Origin: Sporosarcina luteola
GTDB lineage: Bacteria; Bacillota; Bacilli; Bacillales_A; Planococcaceae
Direction of reading: 5' to 3'
Assembly (NCBI RefSeq): GCF_023715585.1
Contig: NZ_JAMBOK010000001.1
Location: forward strand, 434,001 to 498,000
Length of the DNA stretch: 64,000 nucleotides
The notes beneath the pieces are model-generated. The model saw nothing but the letters and a program-made list of their open reading frames with translations, ran no database searches and was not told the origin of the DNA. This document shows, one piece after another, positions 26,561 to 35,580 of this stretch. Positions within the stretch are counted from its first letter, which is position 1. Each line of letters begins with the position of its first letter. A program made the translations under genes and the position numbers.

Positions 26561-27091
26561 TTGTCCAAGGCGAATAAAAAGCGTACACGCCTCATTTTTC
26601 GGGGGGCTGTTTTACTATTGCTTGCATCAGCCATTCTATTTTCCATTTTCTCGAAAGACAAAGTCAAAGTCCTGGCGGTAGGCGACAAAGCCCCGGATTT
26701 TGAACTTGTCGATTTGGATGGGAATAAGCATCGGTTATCAGATTACTCAGGAGAAGGAGTCTTCCTGAACTTTTGGGGAACGTGGTGTCCACCTTGCAAA
26801 CGGGAAATGCCATACATTGAAAATCAATACCAAGCTTTCAAGGATAAAGGTGTACATGTATTGTCGGTGAATATTGCCGAATCCAACCTGAAAGTGGATA
26901 CATTCCGTGATCAATATGAACTGACGTTTCCGATCGTCATCGATAAAAACAAAGATGTTAAGGAGCTCTATAACATTTTACCGCTTCCGACGACATTGCT
27001 GATCGATAAAGACGGGCGGATCACGAAAATCATCACTGCAGAAATGTCGGAGAAGGAAATCATTTCGTACATGGAAAGCATCCAACCTTGA
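26561..27091 (+). CDS. resA: Thiol-disulfide oxidoreductase ResA
   Basis: 176 residues from TTG 26561 (AGGGGG upstream). One N-terminal membrane anchor (about residues 14-30), then a thioredoxin-like domain outside the membrane with WCPPC (Cys76, Cys79), APDFELVDLDG and cis-Pro loop LPTTLLIDKDG. It reduces apocytochrome c haem-binding cysteines so that ResBC can attach haem. B. subtilis ResA has CEPC; the Pro in place of Glu here is noteworthy because the Glu contributes to the unusual thiol pKa. First gene of resABC. A TATACT at 26519-26524 may be the -10. Confidence 0.92.
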   Translation: MSKANKKRTRLIFRGAVLLLLASAILFSIFSKDKVKVLAVGDKAPDFELVDLDGNKHRLSDYSGEGVFLNFWGTWCPPCKREMPYIENQYQAFKDKGVHVLSVNIAESNLKVDTFRDQYELTFPIVIDKNKDVKELYNILPLPTTLLIDKDGRITKIITAEMSEKEIISYMESIQP

Positions 27092-27107
27092 TAAGGAGTT
27101 CGTACAC

Positions 27108-28760
27108 ATGAGTAAAATCAAATGCAAATGCGGTCATGATAACCCATTTGGAACAGTGCTTTGTGAAAAATGCGGCCGCCCGATGACCGAGGAAGCGAAA
27201 AACAGTGAAGTTGTCGATATGCGTTATGAAGGATCGGCGCGCAGATCCCAAACGTATAAACGTTCAATCATCGATAAGATTTGGAATTTCTTCTCCAGTG
27301 TGAAAATTGGAGTAAGCATTATCATCGCTGTACTTGCCACATCGGCGATCGGCACGCTTTTCCCACAGAAATTTTACGTACCGGTAAATCAGGAATCACC
27401 AGCGGAATTATTAGCGTATTATGAACGTCTGTACGGATTTGTCGGAACACTTTATTACAAATTAGGGTTCTACGATATGTATAATAGCTGGTGGTTCAAA
27501 ATACTGATCGGAATGCTCGGAACCTCCATTATAATTGCGAGTGTCGACAGGGTGATTCCACTTTACAAATCATTAAAGAAGCAACGGACAAAGCGACATC
27601 CATCGTTTATGAAACGGCAGCGGATCTATGGCGCTGGCCCTTCCGAAAATGCCGATGAGTCACTCGCGAAAGCAGAAGAGAAATTAAAGGAAATGAAATA
27701 CAACGTAAAGACGGAAAATGGCGCGATTTTGGCCGAAAAGAACCGTTTTTCTCGTTGGGGTCCATATATCAATCATACAGGACTCATCCTTTTCCTATTC
27801 GGTATCCTATTACGCGGCATTCCCGGCTTTTATGTTGATCAGACGATGTGGATACGGGAAGGTGAATTGCGTTCAATCCCTGGAGCTCCGGGCTATTATT
27901 TGGAGAACAAGGATTTCAACATGGAGCTGTACTCAAAAGAAGAAGCAGACGAAGTTTTTGGAAAAGCGATTGATCGAGTCGGCTCAATTGTGAAATCCTA
28001 TCAGACCGAAGTTTCGTTATACAAAACGAAAGAAGACAGCCTTCCGGGATCGACTGATCTGGAGCACGTGAAAGACTATCCGATCATCGTCAATAAGCCT
28101 TTGAAGTTTGATGGGTACAACATCTTCCAGATGGATTACCGTCAAGATGAGTTGAAAGCGATGACAATGGAACTGATTGAGAAGAAAACCGGAAAGTCTT
28201 TTGGTGAATTCACAATCGACCTTGACGATCCGAAAGGGATATATGAACTGAATGACGGGGCGCGTGTCGATTTGATCGGCTATTATGCAGATTACGATGG
28301 TGTCGAAAATGGCGAACCGGTTTCCAAGTCGCCGATTCCGAATAACCCGGCCTTCATTTTCAATATGATCACACCCGAGAAACCACAAGGCGAAAAAAGC
28401 TTTGTCGCAATACGGCAAACGCTTGAAACGCAAGAAAATGCGTATAAAGTAAAATTCGTCAGAGCAGATACCCGGGATATATCCGGGCTGACAATCCGAA
28501 AAGACAAGACATTGTATGTTCTTCTACTTGGCGGACTCATCTTCATGATCGGCGTCATTCAAGGTTCCTATTGGAATCATAGACGTATTTGGATTCAAAA
28601 AGGGGAAGGCGAAGAGCTATTGGTTGCCGCCCATACGAATAAAAACTGGTTCTCATTGAAAAAGGAACTGGATGCCGTCAAAGATGTTGCCAGCCTGCCG
28701 AAATATGAGGACAGGCAGGACAATGAGTCGTCAACTGAGGAAGAGAAAGGAGAAAAATAA
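27108..28760 (+). CDS. resB: Cytochrome c biogenesis protein ResB
   Basis: 550 residues from ATG 27108. An N-terminal zinc-ribbon-like segment [20 protein letters not shown] (two CxxC-type pairs) precedes the ResB domain: [25 protein letters not shown], a second and third helix near 130-150 and 215-240 ([17 protein letters not shown]), a large external domain, and a final helix near 465-485. With ResC it forms the System II haem-delivery and ligation complex. The zinc ribbon is an extra compared with the core family. Three bp separate it from resC. Confidence 0.95.
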   Translation: MSKIKCKCGHDNPFGTVLCEKCGRPMTEEAKNSEVVDMRYEGSARRSQTYKRSIIDKIWNFFSSVKIGVSIIIAVLATSAIGTLFPQKFYVPVNQESPAELLAYYERLYGFVGTLYYKLGFYDMYNSWWFKILIGMLGTSIIIASVDRVIPLYKSLKKQRTKRHPSFMKRQRIYGAGPSENADESLAKAEEKLKEMKYNVKTENGAILAEKNRFSRWGPYINHTGLILFLFGILLRGIPGFYVDQTMWIREGELRSIPGAPGYYLENKDFNMELYSKEEADEVFGKAIDRVGSIVKSYQTEVSLYKTKEDSLPGSTDLEHVKDYPIIVNKPLKFDGYNIFQMDYRQDELKAMTMELIEKKTGKSFGEFTIDLDDPKGIYELNDGARVDLIGYYADYDGVENGEPVSKSPIPNNPAFIFNMITPEKPQGEKSFVAIRQTLETQENAYKVKFVRADTRDISGLTIRKDKTLYVLLLGGLIFMIGVIQGSYWNHRRIWIQKGEGEELLVAAHTNKNWFSLKKELDAVKDVASLPKYEDRQDNESSTEEEKGEK

Positions 28761-28762
28761 TT

Positions 28763-29947
28763 ATGGGATTAGCATCGTTAAGCGCAAATCTGCTTTTAGT
28801 CTCTTTCATTGCCTATTTGGTAGCCACTTTGTTTTTTGGCGGAGCGGTGAAAGGCGCTAAATCGGAAGCATCCTATAGGAATCATAGATGGGGCAATGTA
28901 GCGATTACAATCACTATTATCGGCTTCATCACCCATCTAGGATATTTCATAACGAGATGGATCGCTTCAGGACATGCTCCTGTTAGTAATATGTTCGAAT
29001 TTACAACTGCGTTTGGCATGATGCTTGTAGGGTCTTTCATTCTACTGTTTTTCTTGTATAGAACACCATCCCTTGGGTTATTTGCATTGCCGATTGCAAT
29101 CATTATTATCGGTTACGCAAGCATGTTCCCCCGGGAAATTACGCCGCTCATACCTGCGCTTCAAAGTTACTGGCTGACAATCCACGTCATCACTGCTGCG
29201 CTTGGTGAATCGATTCTCGCAATCAGTGCGGTGGCGGGACTTATTTACTTAGTGAAAAATATTGATATGACTAATCCTTCGAAACAGCGATTTTGGATTG
29301 AAGCGGTCATGTTCACACTTGTCCTTGTCCTTGGATTCGTCCTATCATCGACGACATTCAAGCTGACGGGCTATGAAGCGAAATTCACGTATATCGATAA
29401 AAACGAGACACTAGCGAAAATCGAGTACAATTACCCGCCGTTATTCGGAATGCACGAATATGAAGCACAGACGCCTGAAGCAATGACTCCATGGGCCGAA
29501 ATGCCGGCTATCGTCAATGCAAAAACATTGACGACGTTCGTTTGGTCAATCGCTACAGGAACAGTCTTATATCTTCTGTTGCGGCTTATATTCCGTAAAC
29601 CGATTGCGGCTTTATTCCAACCTTTCGTGAAGAAGGCCAATTCACAGCTCATGGATGAAATCGGCTATCGTTCCGTTCTCATCGGCTTCCCGGTCTTCAC
29701 TTTAGGGGCTTTGATCTTCGCGATGATTTGGGCGCATGAAGCATGGTCAAGGTTCTGGGGCTGGGATCCGAAAGAAGTATGGGCCCTTATTACATGGCTA
29801 TTTTACGCTGCATTCCTCCATCTTCGACTCTCAAAAGGATGGGAAGGGAAAAAATCAGCATGGCTTGCGGTTATCGGATTTGTCATCATCATGTTCAATC
29901 TGATTGCTGTGAATTTGATTATTGCCGGTTTGCACTCATACGCGTAA
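28763..29947 (+). CDS. resC: Cytochrome c biogenesis protein ResC (CcsA/CcsB type)
   Basis: 394 residues from ATG 28763 (AAAGGAG upstream). Eight or so membrane segments; the tryptophan-rich haem-handling motif [24 protein letters not shown] lies near residues 323-346, and conserved His residues occur in the flanking segments. Together with ResB it carries haem across the membrane and joins it to apocytochrome CxxCH. Last gene of resABC, followed by a terminator, with resDE starting about 100 bp later. Confidence 0.95.
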   Translation: MGLASLSANLLLVSFIAYLVATLFFGGAVKGAKSEASYRNHRWGNVAITITIIGFITHLGYFITRWIASGHAPVSNMFEFTTAFGMMLVGSFILLFFLYRTPSLGLFALPIAIIIIGYASMFPREITPLIPALQSYWLTIHVITAALGESILAISAVAGLIYLVKNIDMTNPSKQRFWIEAVMFTLVLVLGFVLSSTTFKLTGYEAKFTYIDKNETLAKIEYNYPPLFGMHEYEAQTPEAMTPWAEMPAIVNAKTLTTFVWSIATGTVLYLLLRLIFRKPIAALFQPFVKKANSQLMDEIGYRSVLIGFPVFTLGALIFAMIWAHEAWSRFWGWDPKEVWALITWLFYAAFLHLRLSKGWEGKKSAWLAVIGFVIIMFNLIAVNLIIAGLHSYA

Positions 29948-29957
29948 ACCGAATGGA

Positions 29958-29999
29958 CTGCACAGAGCCGAGAAGGAGCCTGTGCAGTTTCTTTTTTTA
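29958..29999 (+). terminator. Rho-independent terminator after resC
   Basis: Perfect 8-bp stem CTGCACAG/CTGTGCAG, 14-nt loop, then TTTCTTTTTTT. Readthrough into resDE would be partial at best. Confidence 0.85.
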
Positions 30000-30051
30000 T
30001 ATACAGCTTGTACAATGAGAACAGAAGCGTTGTTGAAAGGGGACATTGATT

Positions 30052-30771
30052 ATGGAAGAGAACGTTAGGTTATTAGTGGTGGACGACGAGGATCGGATTC
30101 GTCGTCTTCTCAATATGTATTTATCCCGCGAAGGCTTTGAAATCGATGAGGCAGTTGATGGCGCCGAGGCGATTGAAAAGGCGCTTGCTAATCAATATGA
30201 CTGTATATTACTTGATTTGATGATGCCTGAAAAAGACGGCCTGGAAGTGCTGCAAGAACTTCGTGACGAAAAGAAAATGACACCTGTCATCCTTCTGACG
30301 GCGAAGGGAGAGGAGTCCGACCGGGTAGTTGGATTTGAAACAGGAGCAGACGATTACATTGTTAAACCGTTCAGTCCACGTGAGGTTGTGCTTCGTGTGA
30401 AGGCCATTCTGAGAAGATCGGTCACTTTCCCGGATGCAGCGGCCACGAACAGTTCGAAGGATCTTGTCGTTTTCCCTCAATTGACAATCGATCATGATGC
30501 ACACCGGGTCACCGCGGAAGGGAAAGAAGTGAATTTGACGCCGAAAGAATACGAACTGCTTTATTTCCTTGCGAAATCACCGGATAAAGTGTTCGACCGC
30601 GAGCAATTATTGAAAGAAGTTTGGCACTACGAATTCTTCGGTGATTTACGGACAGTCGATACACATGTGAAAAGGCTGCGGGAGAAGCTGAGCCGAGTTT
30701 CGGAAAGTGCTGCTAAGATGATCGTTACTGTTTGGGGCGTCGGTTATAAATTTGAGGTTCCAAATGAATAG
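30052..30771 (+). CDS. resD: Redox response regulator ResD
   Basis: 239 residues from ATG 30052, 8 nt after AAAGGGG; TTG 30046 is in frame but too close to that site. Receiver domain with acidic pocket VVDDEDRIR and phosphoacceptor Asp55 (ILLDLMMPEKDG), Thr in LLTAKG, and switch Lys in VKPFSPRE. The OmpR-type winged helix ends TVDTHVKRLREKL and TVWGVGYKFE. ResD activates cytochrome, nitrate and nitrite respiration genes under low oxygen or nitric oxide. It overlaps resE by 8 bp. TACAAT at 30011-30016 may be a -10 for resDE. Confidence 0.95.
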   Translation: MEENVRLLVVDDEDRIRRLLNMYLSREGFEIDEAVDGAEAIEKALANQYDCILLDLMMPEKDGLEVLQELRDEKKMTPVILLTAKGEESDRVVGFETGADDYIVKPFSPREVVLRVKAILRRSVTFPDAAATNSSKDLVVFPQLTIDHDAHRVTAEGKEVNLTPKEYELLYFLAKSPDKVFDREQLLKEVWHYEFFGDLRTVDTHVKRLREKLSRVSESAAKMIVTVWGVGYKFEVPNE

Positions 30772-32566
30772 AATATGGCATTCAATCGTCGGGAAGCTAT
30801 GGGCAACCATATTGCTTCTCGTTTCCTTTGTCCTTTTTATCGTGACCGTATTTCTCCTTGAATTCCTTGATAATTTCCATACGACGCAAGCGGAGGATTC
30901 GCTCCGCAGAGAAGCGACGACAATTGGTAAAATAGTCCTTGACCATGAAAACGAATCCGCCATGCAACTCATTATCCAGGATATATTAGATAACGAAACG
31001 AATGCGATGATCATCGATTCGGATAAAAAGGTCTATTATTCATTTCATCGGGGGCTGAATCAGGAAAAGATAGAGCAGAAGATCTTATCGGAACCGAAGT
31101 TTTTCTCAAATAGTAAGATTAATAAAAAGGTTGTGAAGGAACAGATTCTTCCTTCTCTTACGGATGAGAATGCCATGGAGAAATTTTTGGTCCTCATGTA
31201 TCCATATGCCGAAGTCAATGGCACCATGCAATCCATCGTCATGTATCAAAGTCTTGACGCTATTCATCGAACAACAAAAAGGACGACGCATATCGTATTC
31301 TTATCAGCCTTCATTGCTTTTGTGTTGACAACCATTTTCGCCTTCTTCCTATCCACTAAAATCACTTCACCATTGCGGGGTATGAAGCAGGCGGCCTTTG
31401 AATTGTCGAAAGGGAATTTTGAAACGCGTCTTCCGGTCATGCAAAATGATGAAATCGGCCAACTTGCGACCGCTTTCAATCAGATGGGCAGACAGTTGAA
31501 ATACCAGATGGAATTGATCAAGCAGGAAAAGGAGCAATTATCAAGCATTCTCACATCGATGACGGATGCAGTCATCACGTTCAATCGGGATTATTCGATT
31601 TTGCTAAGTAATCCCCAAGCTGAGCGATTGTTGCAGAAGTGGTATTTTGCTAATGGCGCGGATGACAAAGTATTGCCGAAAGAAATCTTTCATATGCTTG
31701 AACACGTCATAACGTTTGCAGAGGAAGTGGAGGATGAGCTTGAAATCGGAGGCCAGTTTTATGGCATTTCCATCAGCCCGCTTTACAGTGAAAACAGCAT
31801 CCGTGGAGCAGTAGCCGTGTTGCGTGACATGACCGAACAGCATAAGCTTGAAAAACTCAGATCCGATTTCATAGCCAATGTATCACATGAACTAAGGACG
31901 CCGATATCCTTACTGCAAGGATATAGTGAGGCGATTATCGATGATGTAATGACGAGTGATGAGGAACGCAATGAAATGGTTCAGATTATCCACGATGAAT
32001 CGAAACGTATGAGCCGTCTCGTAACAGATTTGCTTGACCTGGCACGTATGGAATCGGGACATATGCGGTTATACAAATTGAATTTCCCATTAGTTCCTTT
32101 TTTAGATAGAGTTCAAAACAAATTCATGCAAATTGCGCGGGATTCGAATGTTGCGCTTACGTTGGACGCTGACACGGACGATAATGAGATTATTCTCTAT
32201 GCAGATGATGACCGTCTTGAGCAAGTATTTACAAACTTGATCGATAATGCGATCCGCCATACGCCTGATGGAGGAAAAGTAACAGTCGGTGTCGAAAAGA
32301 TAGGGGATCTGGTCGAAATCTCCGTCTCTGATACGGGGAGCGGCATACCAGAAGAGGATCTGCCTTTCATTTTCGAACGTTTCTACAAAGCCGATAAAGC
32401 GAGGACGAGAGGGAAAGGCGGCACTGGACTCGGTCTTGCGATCGCAAAGAATATTATCGACTCACACGGAGGAAGGATTACCGCAGAACTTGGCGAAACG
32501 TATGGGACGATCTTCAAATGCGTATTGCCTGCCGGACCCGCAGATGTAAACGAGGAAGAGCTATAA
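30764..32566 (+). CDS. resE: Sensor histidine kinase ResE
   Basis: 600 residues from ATG 30764, overlapping the resD stop. Two membrane helices (about 11-34 and 172-195) enclose an external sensing loop; HAMP (ITSPLRGMKQAAFELSKGNFETRLP), PAS (around 250-355), HisKA with His375 (NVSHELRTPISLLQG) and HATPase with NLIDNAIRHTPDGG, DTGSGIPEEDL and GGTGLGLAIAKNII follow. It phosphorylates ResD in response to oxygen limitation and NO. Layout and length match B. subtilis ResE. Confidence 0.96.
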   Translation: MNRIWHSIVGKLWATILLLVSFVLFIVTVFLLEFLDNFHTTQAEDSLRREATTIGKIVLDHENESAMQLIIQDILDNETNAMIIDSDKKVYYSFHRGLNQEKIEQKILSEPKFFSNSKINKKVVKEQILPSLTDENAMEKFLVLMYPYAEVNGTMQSIVMYQSLDAIHRTTKRTTHIVFLSAFIAFVLTTIFAFFLSTKITSPLRGMKQAAFELSKGNFETRLPVMQNDEIGQLATAFNQMGRQLKYQMELIKQEKEQLSSILTSMTDAVITFNRDYSILLSNPQAERLLQKWYFANGADDKVLPKEIFHMLEHVITFAEEVEDELEIGGQFYGISISPLYSENSIRGAVAVLRDMTEQHKLEKLRSDFIANVSHELRTPISLLQGYSEAIIDDVMTSDEERNEMVQIIHDESKRMSRLVTDLLDLARMESGHMRLYKLNFPLVPFLDRVQNKFMQIARDSNVALTLDADTDDNEIILYADDDRLEQVFTNLIDNAIRHTPDGGKVTVGVEKIGDLVEISVSDTGSGIPEEDLPFIFERFYKADKARTRGKGGTGLGLAIAKNIIDSHGGRITAELGETYGTIFKCVLPAGPADVNEEEL

Positions 32567-32591
32567 AAAAGCAATAAAAAGAGTAGTGGGA

Positions 32592-32617
32592 TGAAACTTT
32601 TCATCTTGAATTACGAC
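32592..32617 (+). promoter_or_regulatory. ECF-type autoregulatory promoter of sigX
   Basis: TGAAAC (32592-32597), 16-bp spacer, CGAC (32614-32617). This fits the extracytoplasmic-function class; the CGAC -10 is the form favoured by sigma X. The element lies 25 bp before the sigX start. Confidence 0.7.
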
Positions 32618-32641
32618 TAATGTAATGAACGGGGGGATTTC

Positions 32642-33169
32642 GTGGATGACTCCGTTTTCCACAGGCTATACGAGCAATATCATCAGGACGTGTTCAATTT
32701 CCTCATCTATTTGACGAGAGATCGACATTCGTCCGAAGATCTAATGCATGAAGTGTACGTCAGAGTGTTGAAGGCATATGCGGGTTTTGAAGGGAAGAGC
32801 TCTGAAAAGACCTGGCTCTTCTCCATCGCGAAAAATGTTGCGATAGATCACTTCAGAAAGAAGAATGTGCGTCAAAAACATAATTTTGATAAATTTGACT
32901 GGGAGCAGAGTGAGTTGCCCTCAGTAGGAAGCACTCCTGAAGAAATTGCATCGTTGAATGAAGAAATGAGACAGTTACTGCAGGTTTTAGACACCTGCAC
33001 CGGCGACCAAAAGATGGTGATCATCTTGCGGTATTTCCAAGAGCTCTCCATATCGGAAACCGCCGACACCCTCGGCTGGACGGAAGGAAAGGTGAAGACC
33101 ACCCAACACCGTGCAATCAAATCGTTGCAAAAGAAATTGAATGCTCTTTCGGCAGAGGAGGAAAGATGA
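32642..33169 (+). CDS. sigX: ECF sigma factor SigX
   Basis: 175 residues from GTG 32642 (GGGGGG upstream). Region 2 includes DVFNFLIYLTRDRHSSEDLMHEVYVRVLKAY and TWLFSIAKNVAIDHFRKK; region 4 is ILRYFQELSISETADTLGWTEGKVKTTQHRAIKSL. Position after resDE and before an anti-sigma gene matches B. subtilis sigX-rsiX. Sigma X controls envelope charge modification and resistance to cationic peptides. It is preceded by a promoter of its own type, which implies positive autoregulation. The stop is followed immediately by the rsiX start. Confidence 0.92.
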   Translation: MDDSVFHRLYEQYHQDVFNFLIYLTRDRHSSEDLMHEVYVRVLKAYAGFEGKSSEKTWLFSIAKNVAIDHFRKKNVRQKHNFDKFDWEQSELPSVGSTPEEIASLNEEMRQLLQVLDTCTGDQKMVIILRYFQELSISETADTLGWTEGKVKTTQHRAIKSLQKKLNALSAEEER

Positions 33170-34363
33170 ATGACAAACAATCAATGGGATGACAACAAGC
33201 TGGAAAGCCTTCTTCATTCATTGCCGAAAATTGAAGATAACCGTTCAAAGGAACAAATTCTGGAGCGTCTTAAACGGGATCAGCGCCTGAGAAAACCACA
33301 CCGAATGAAACCCAGGAAATGGATGCCTATACTAGTGACAGCTGCTGCACTGGTCCTTCTCAGTTTACTTGTCCCTTCGATGCTCAAAAACAATGAAGAG
33401 GCTATCGAGGATGCAGAGTCCGTTTCTTTCGATGCCAAACGAGCAAATGACACAGAAAATGAGGCGATGGAGGAATCAGCAGATACATTTAGCGTGTCCG
33501 AAGCGAAGGAATCGACAGCGATGGATTTCGCCGCTGTTGAAAGCCATGTCGTTCTTCAAGATGAATTATTTGACGTCATTCCTTTTCAAATTGGATTGGA
33601 GCAATCCGCGTATATCGTTCCGATCACATTTTTGATTCCTGATTCTCTGATTCAATCCGATTTCCCAAAAGGAAATCCGACAACGGTTGACCTTTACAAT
33701 AAATATGCCGCTGAATTTCCGGAAGAGGAACTTGGTTTCAATGACTACCATCCGTATAAAGGCAGGTTATATGAGGAAAATGGCATTCTCCATCATCAAC
33801 TTCCGGATGAACATAATTATGAAATGTCGAGCTCGACGGTTTTTAATTATTTCTCTTCGATGAGAGAAACTTTTTCGGGATATGAAAAGCTGCAGCTTGT
33901 TGATGAAACGGGCAAACCAACCTCATTTCCAAGTGTTGGAGATTCAAATGTAATGGATTTAAAAAGGCCGTTCCCTTATTACAGATTCACGACACCTTCC
34001 GGTAAGGCTTATTTGGCTCCTTTAGGGACTATTGAGTCTGTAGACACAGTAACGCAGGGACTTTCCGCGATGAAAAATAAGGTGAATGGAGATACCTATG
34101 AATCATTGGTTCCGGACAATGTGGAGTATGAAGTTAGGGTAGAAGATAATATTGCCGTCATTACGTTCACAGAGCAATTGGATGTCACTGCACTTGAGCA
34201 AAATGCAGTAAATCAAATGATTGAAGGATTCATGCTAACCGCTCAAGGCTATGATAAACAAGTTCGGCTTGAAAACGTTGTTCAAGAGAGCTTTGGCAAG
34301 TATGATCTAACAAAAGCCTTGCCGATGCCGGTGGGCAGCAATCCAACATGGTTCACTCCATAA
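33170..34363 (+). CDS. rsiX: Anti-sigma X factor RsiX
   Basis: 397 residues from ATG 33170, adjacent to the sigX stop, with GGAGG upstream. A cytoplasmic N-terminus (about 1-50, LESLLHSLPKIEDNRSKEQIL) that should clasp sigma X, one membrane helix (51-71), an acidic linker, and a large external domain without recognised enzymatic motifs. B. subtilis RsiX is about 370 residues with the same topology. Release of sigma X presumably follows envelope stress. A strong terminator closes the pair. Confidence 0.88.
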   Translation: MTNNQWDDNKLESLLHSLPKIEDNRSKEQILERLKRDQRLRKPHRMKPRKWMPILVTAAALVLLSLLVPSMLKNNEEAIEDAESVSFDAKRANDTENEAMEESADTFSVSEAKESTAMDFAAVESHVVLQDELFDVIPFQIGLEQSAYIVPITFLIPDSLIQSDFPKGNPTTVDLYNKYAAEFPEEELGFNDYHPYKGRLYEENGILHHQLPDEHNYEMSSSTVFNYFSSMRETFSGYEKLQLVDETGKPTSFPSVGDSNVMDLKRPFPYYRFTTPSGKAYLAPLGTIESVDTVTQGLSAMKNKVNGDTYESLVPDNVEYEVRVEDNIAVITFTEQLDVTALEQNAVNQMIEGFMLTAQGYDKQVRLENVVQESFGKYDLTKALPMPVGSNPTWFTP

Positions 34364-34370
34364 ATACAAA

Positions 34371-34414
34371 AAAAGCGTCTTGTAAACAGTAGAGTTTACA
34401 AGACGCTTTTTTTT
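34371..34414 (+). terminator. Rho-independent terminator after rsiX
   Basis: Perfect 13-bp stem GCGTCTTGTAAAC/GTTTACAAGACGC, 6-nt loop, T8 tail. Confidence 0.95.
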
Positions 34415-34423
34415 CGGTACAAT
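34395..34423 (+). promoter_or_regulatory. Sigma-A promoter of ribU embedded in the rsiX terminator
   Basis: TTTACA (34395-34400) lies in the right arm of the rsiX terminator; 17-bp spacer; TACAAT (34418-34423). The FMN aptamer begins 24 bp downstream. Confidence 0.7.
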
Positions 34424-34446
34424 AGATTTGTAACATAATATTGATT

Positions 34447-34571
34447 CATCTTCGGGGCAGGGTGTAATTCCCGACCGGCGGTAATGGAAGTTCCACTTCC
34501 TAGCCCGCGAGCCTAACAGCTGATACCGGTGTGATTCCGGAGCCGACAGTATAGTCTGGATGGGAGAAGGT
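34447..34571 (+). promoter_or_regulatory. FMN riboswitch (RFN element)
   Basis: All RFN blocks are visible: ATCTTCGGGGCAGGGTG, ATTCCCGACCGGCGGTAAT, AGCCCGCGAGC, GGTGTGATTCCGGAGCCGACAG and the closing TCTGGATGGGAGAAGGTG, with the outer P1 stem CATCTTC/GAAGGTG. It precedes the riboflavin importer gene ribU. FMN binding should favour the downstream terminator and switch off uptake. Confidence 0.97.
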
Positions 34572-34689
34572 GAAGGTGCAGCCGTCTTTTTGTGTTGTCC
34601 ACAAAACGGTGCTTATTTAAGTATGGGAACTTGCAAAAGGGATTCCACCTTTTACATCCACCCTTATTTAATGATGCCTTTTAAACTCT

Positions 34690-34724
34690 CCCTAAAGCTT
34701 ATTTGCTTTAGGGATTTTATTTTG
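34690..34724 (+). terminator. FMN-riboswitch attenuator
   Basis: Perfect 9-bp stem CCCTAAAGC/GCTTTAGGG, 6-nt loop, then ATTTTATTTT, between the aptamer and ribU. It is the likely termination half of the switch; a pairing alternative was not identified with confidence. Confidence 0.8.
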
Positions 34725-34792
34725 GACAATTACCAAATAGCGGTCAGACCTTTCCTCTTTTGAAGTGAATCGCAAAAGGAGAGAGGGTTAAC

Positions 34793-35374
34793 ATGAACAA
34801 CAAGAAATTGCGTAGGATGATTCTCATTGCAATACTGGGAAGCATTTCAACGGTATTGATGCAGTTGAATTTTCCGCTGCCTGCATTGCCTGCATTCCTG
34901 AAAATCGATTTCAGTGAAATTCCGGCAGTGCTTGCAATTATGACAATGGGACCGGTCGCAGGAATCGCCGTGGAACTGCTTAAAAACGTATTGCATTGGT
35001 TTTTATCAGGCAGCCCGACAGGTGTTCCAGTAGGGGAGATTGCGAACTTTGCAACTGGCGTCCTATTCATTATGCCAATCTATTTAATCTTTAAGAAAAT
35101 CCGATCGACAAAAGGCCTTACTGCTGGCTTGTTTGCCGGCACGGTTTCCATGGCTGTCGGAATGAGCGCATTGAATTATTTCGTATTCCTGCCGATGTAT
35201 GTATACTTCATGAATATGCCAGCCTACACGGGCGATGCTATGTTCAATGTGATTGTACTAGGGATTCTACCATTCAACTTGATAAAAGGCATCATGCTGA
35301 TGTTCATTTCATTGTTACTGTATAAGAGCATGAGCAAATGGATCGACCAACAAAACCGTCAATTGACGATGTAA
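34793..35374 (+). CDS. ribU: Riboflavin ECF transporter S component RibU
   Basis: 193 residues from ATG 34793 (AAAGGAGAGAGG upstream). Six hydrophobic segments; the family marks are FLKIDFSEIPAVLAIMTMGPVAGIAVELLKNVLHWFLSG-type sequence near residues 36-72 and GVPVGEIANFATG. RibU binds riboflavin with high affinity and works with the shared EcfAA'T energy module encoded elsewhere. Controlled by the FMN riboswitch. As no riboflavin biosynthesis genes occur in their usual slot, uptake may matter more than usual in this organism, which is inference. Confidence 0.95.
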   Translation: MNNKKLRRMILIAILGSISTVLMQLNFPLPALPAFLKIDFSEIPAVLAIMTMGPVAGIAVELLKNVLHWFLSGSPTGVPVGEIANFATGVLFIMPIYLIFKKIRSTKGLTAGLFAGTVSMAVGMSALNYFVFLPMYVYFMNMPAYTGDAMFNVIVLGILPFNLIKGIMLMFISLLLYKSMSKWIDQQNRQLTM

Positions 35375-35390
35375 TAAATATAGATTAATC

Positions 35391-35429
35391 GAGTATGTGA
35401 ACAACTTATTGTTCGCATGCTCTTTTTTT
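35391..35429 (+). terminator. Rho-independent terminator after ribU
   Basis: 14-nt arms GAGTATGTGAACAA and TTGTTCGCATGCTC with G-T pairs, 4-nt loop, T7 tail. Confidence 0.88.
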
Positions 35430-35451
35430 ATTGGAAATACGTGAAAGTTTA

Positions 35452-35477
35452 TGAAACGATTTGATTTATCATTCGTA
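35452..35477 (+). promoter_or_regulatory. Sigma-W-type ECF promoter
   Basis: TGAAAC (35452-35457), 16-bp spacer, CGTA (35474-35477), followed by TAA. It equals the sigma-W consensus TGAAAC-N16-CGTA. It lies about 100 bp before an uncharacterised membrane protein gene, placing that gene and perhaps the following islet under envelope-stress control. Confidence 0.65.
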
Positions 35478-35580
35478 TAACAAGTCATGCCAGAATAAGC
35501 CAGATTGATGAAGTAATATAAAAAGTGAAGAACTCAATGGTGTTTTTACTTCGAAAAGATTAGGAGGTACTATATGAGTT

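Noticed and set aside
34560-34763. 67-codon open frame in the ribU leader
   Set aside because: It starts inside the FMN aptamer and crosses the attenuator; no ribosome binding site independent of the aptamer.
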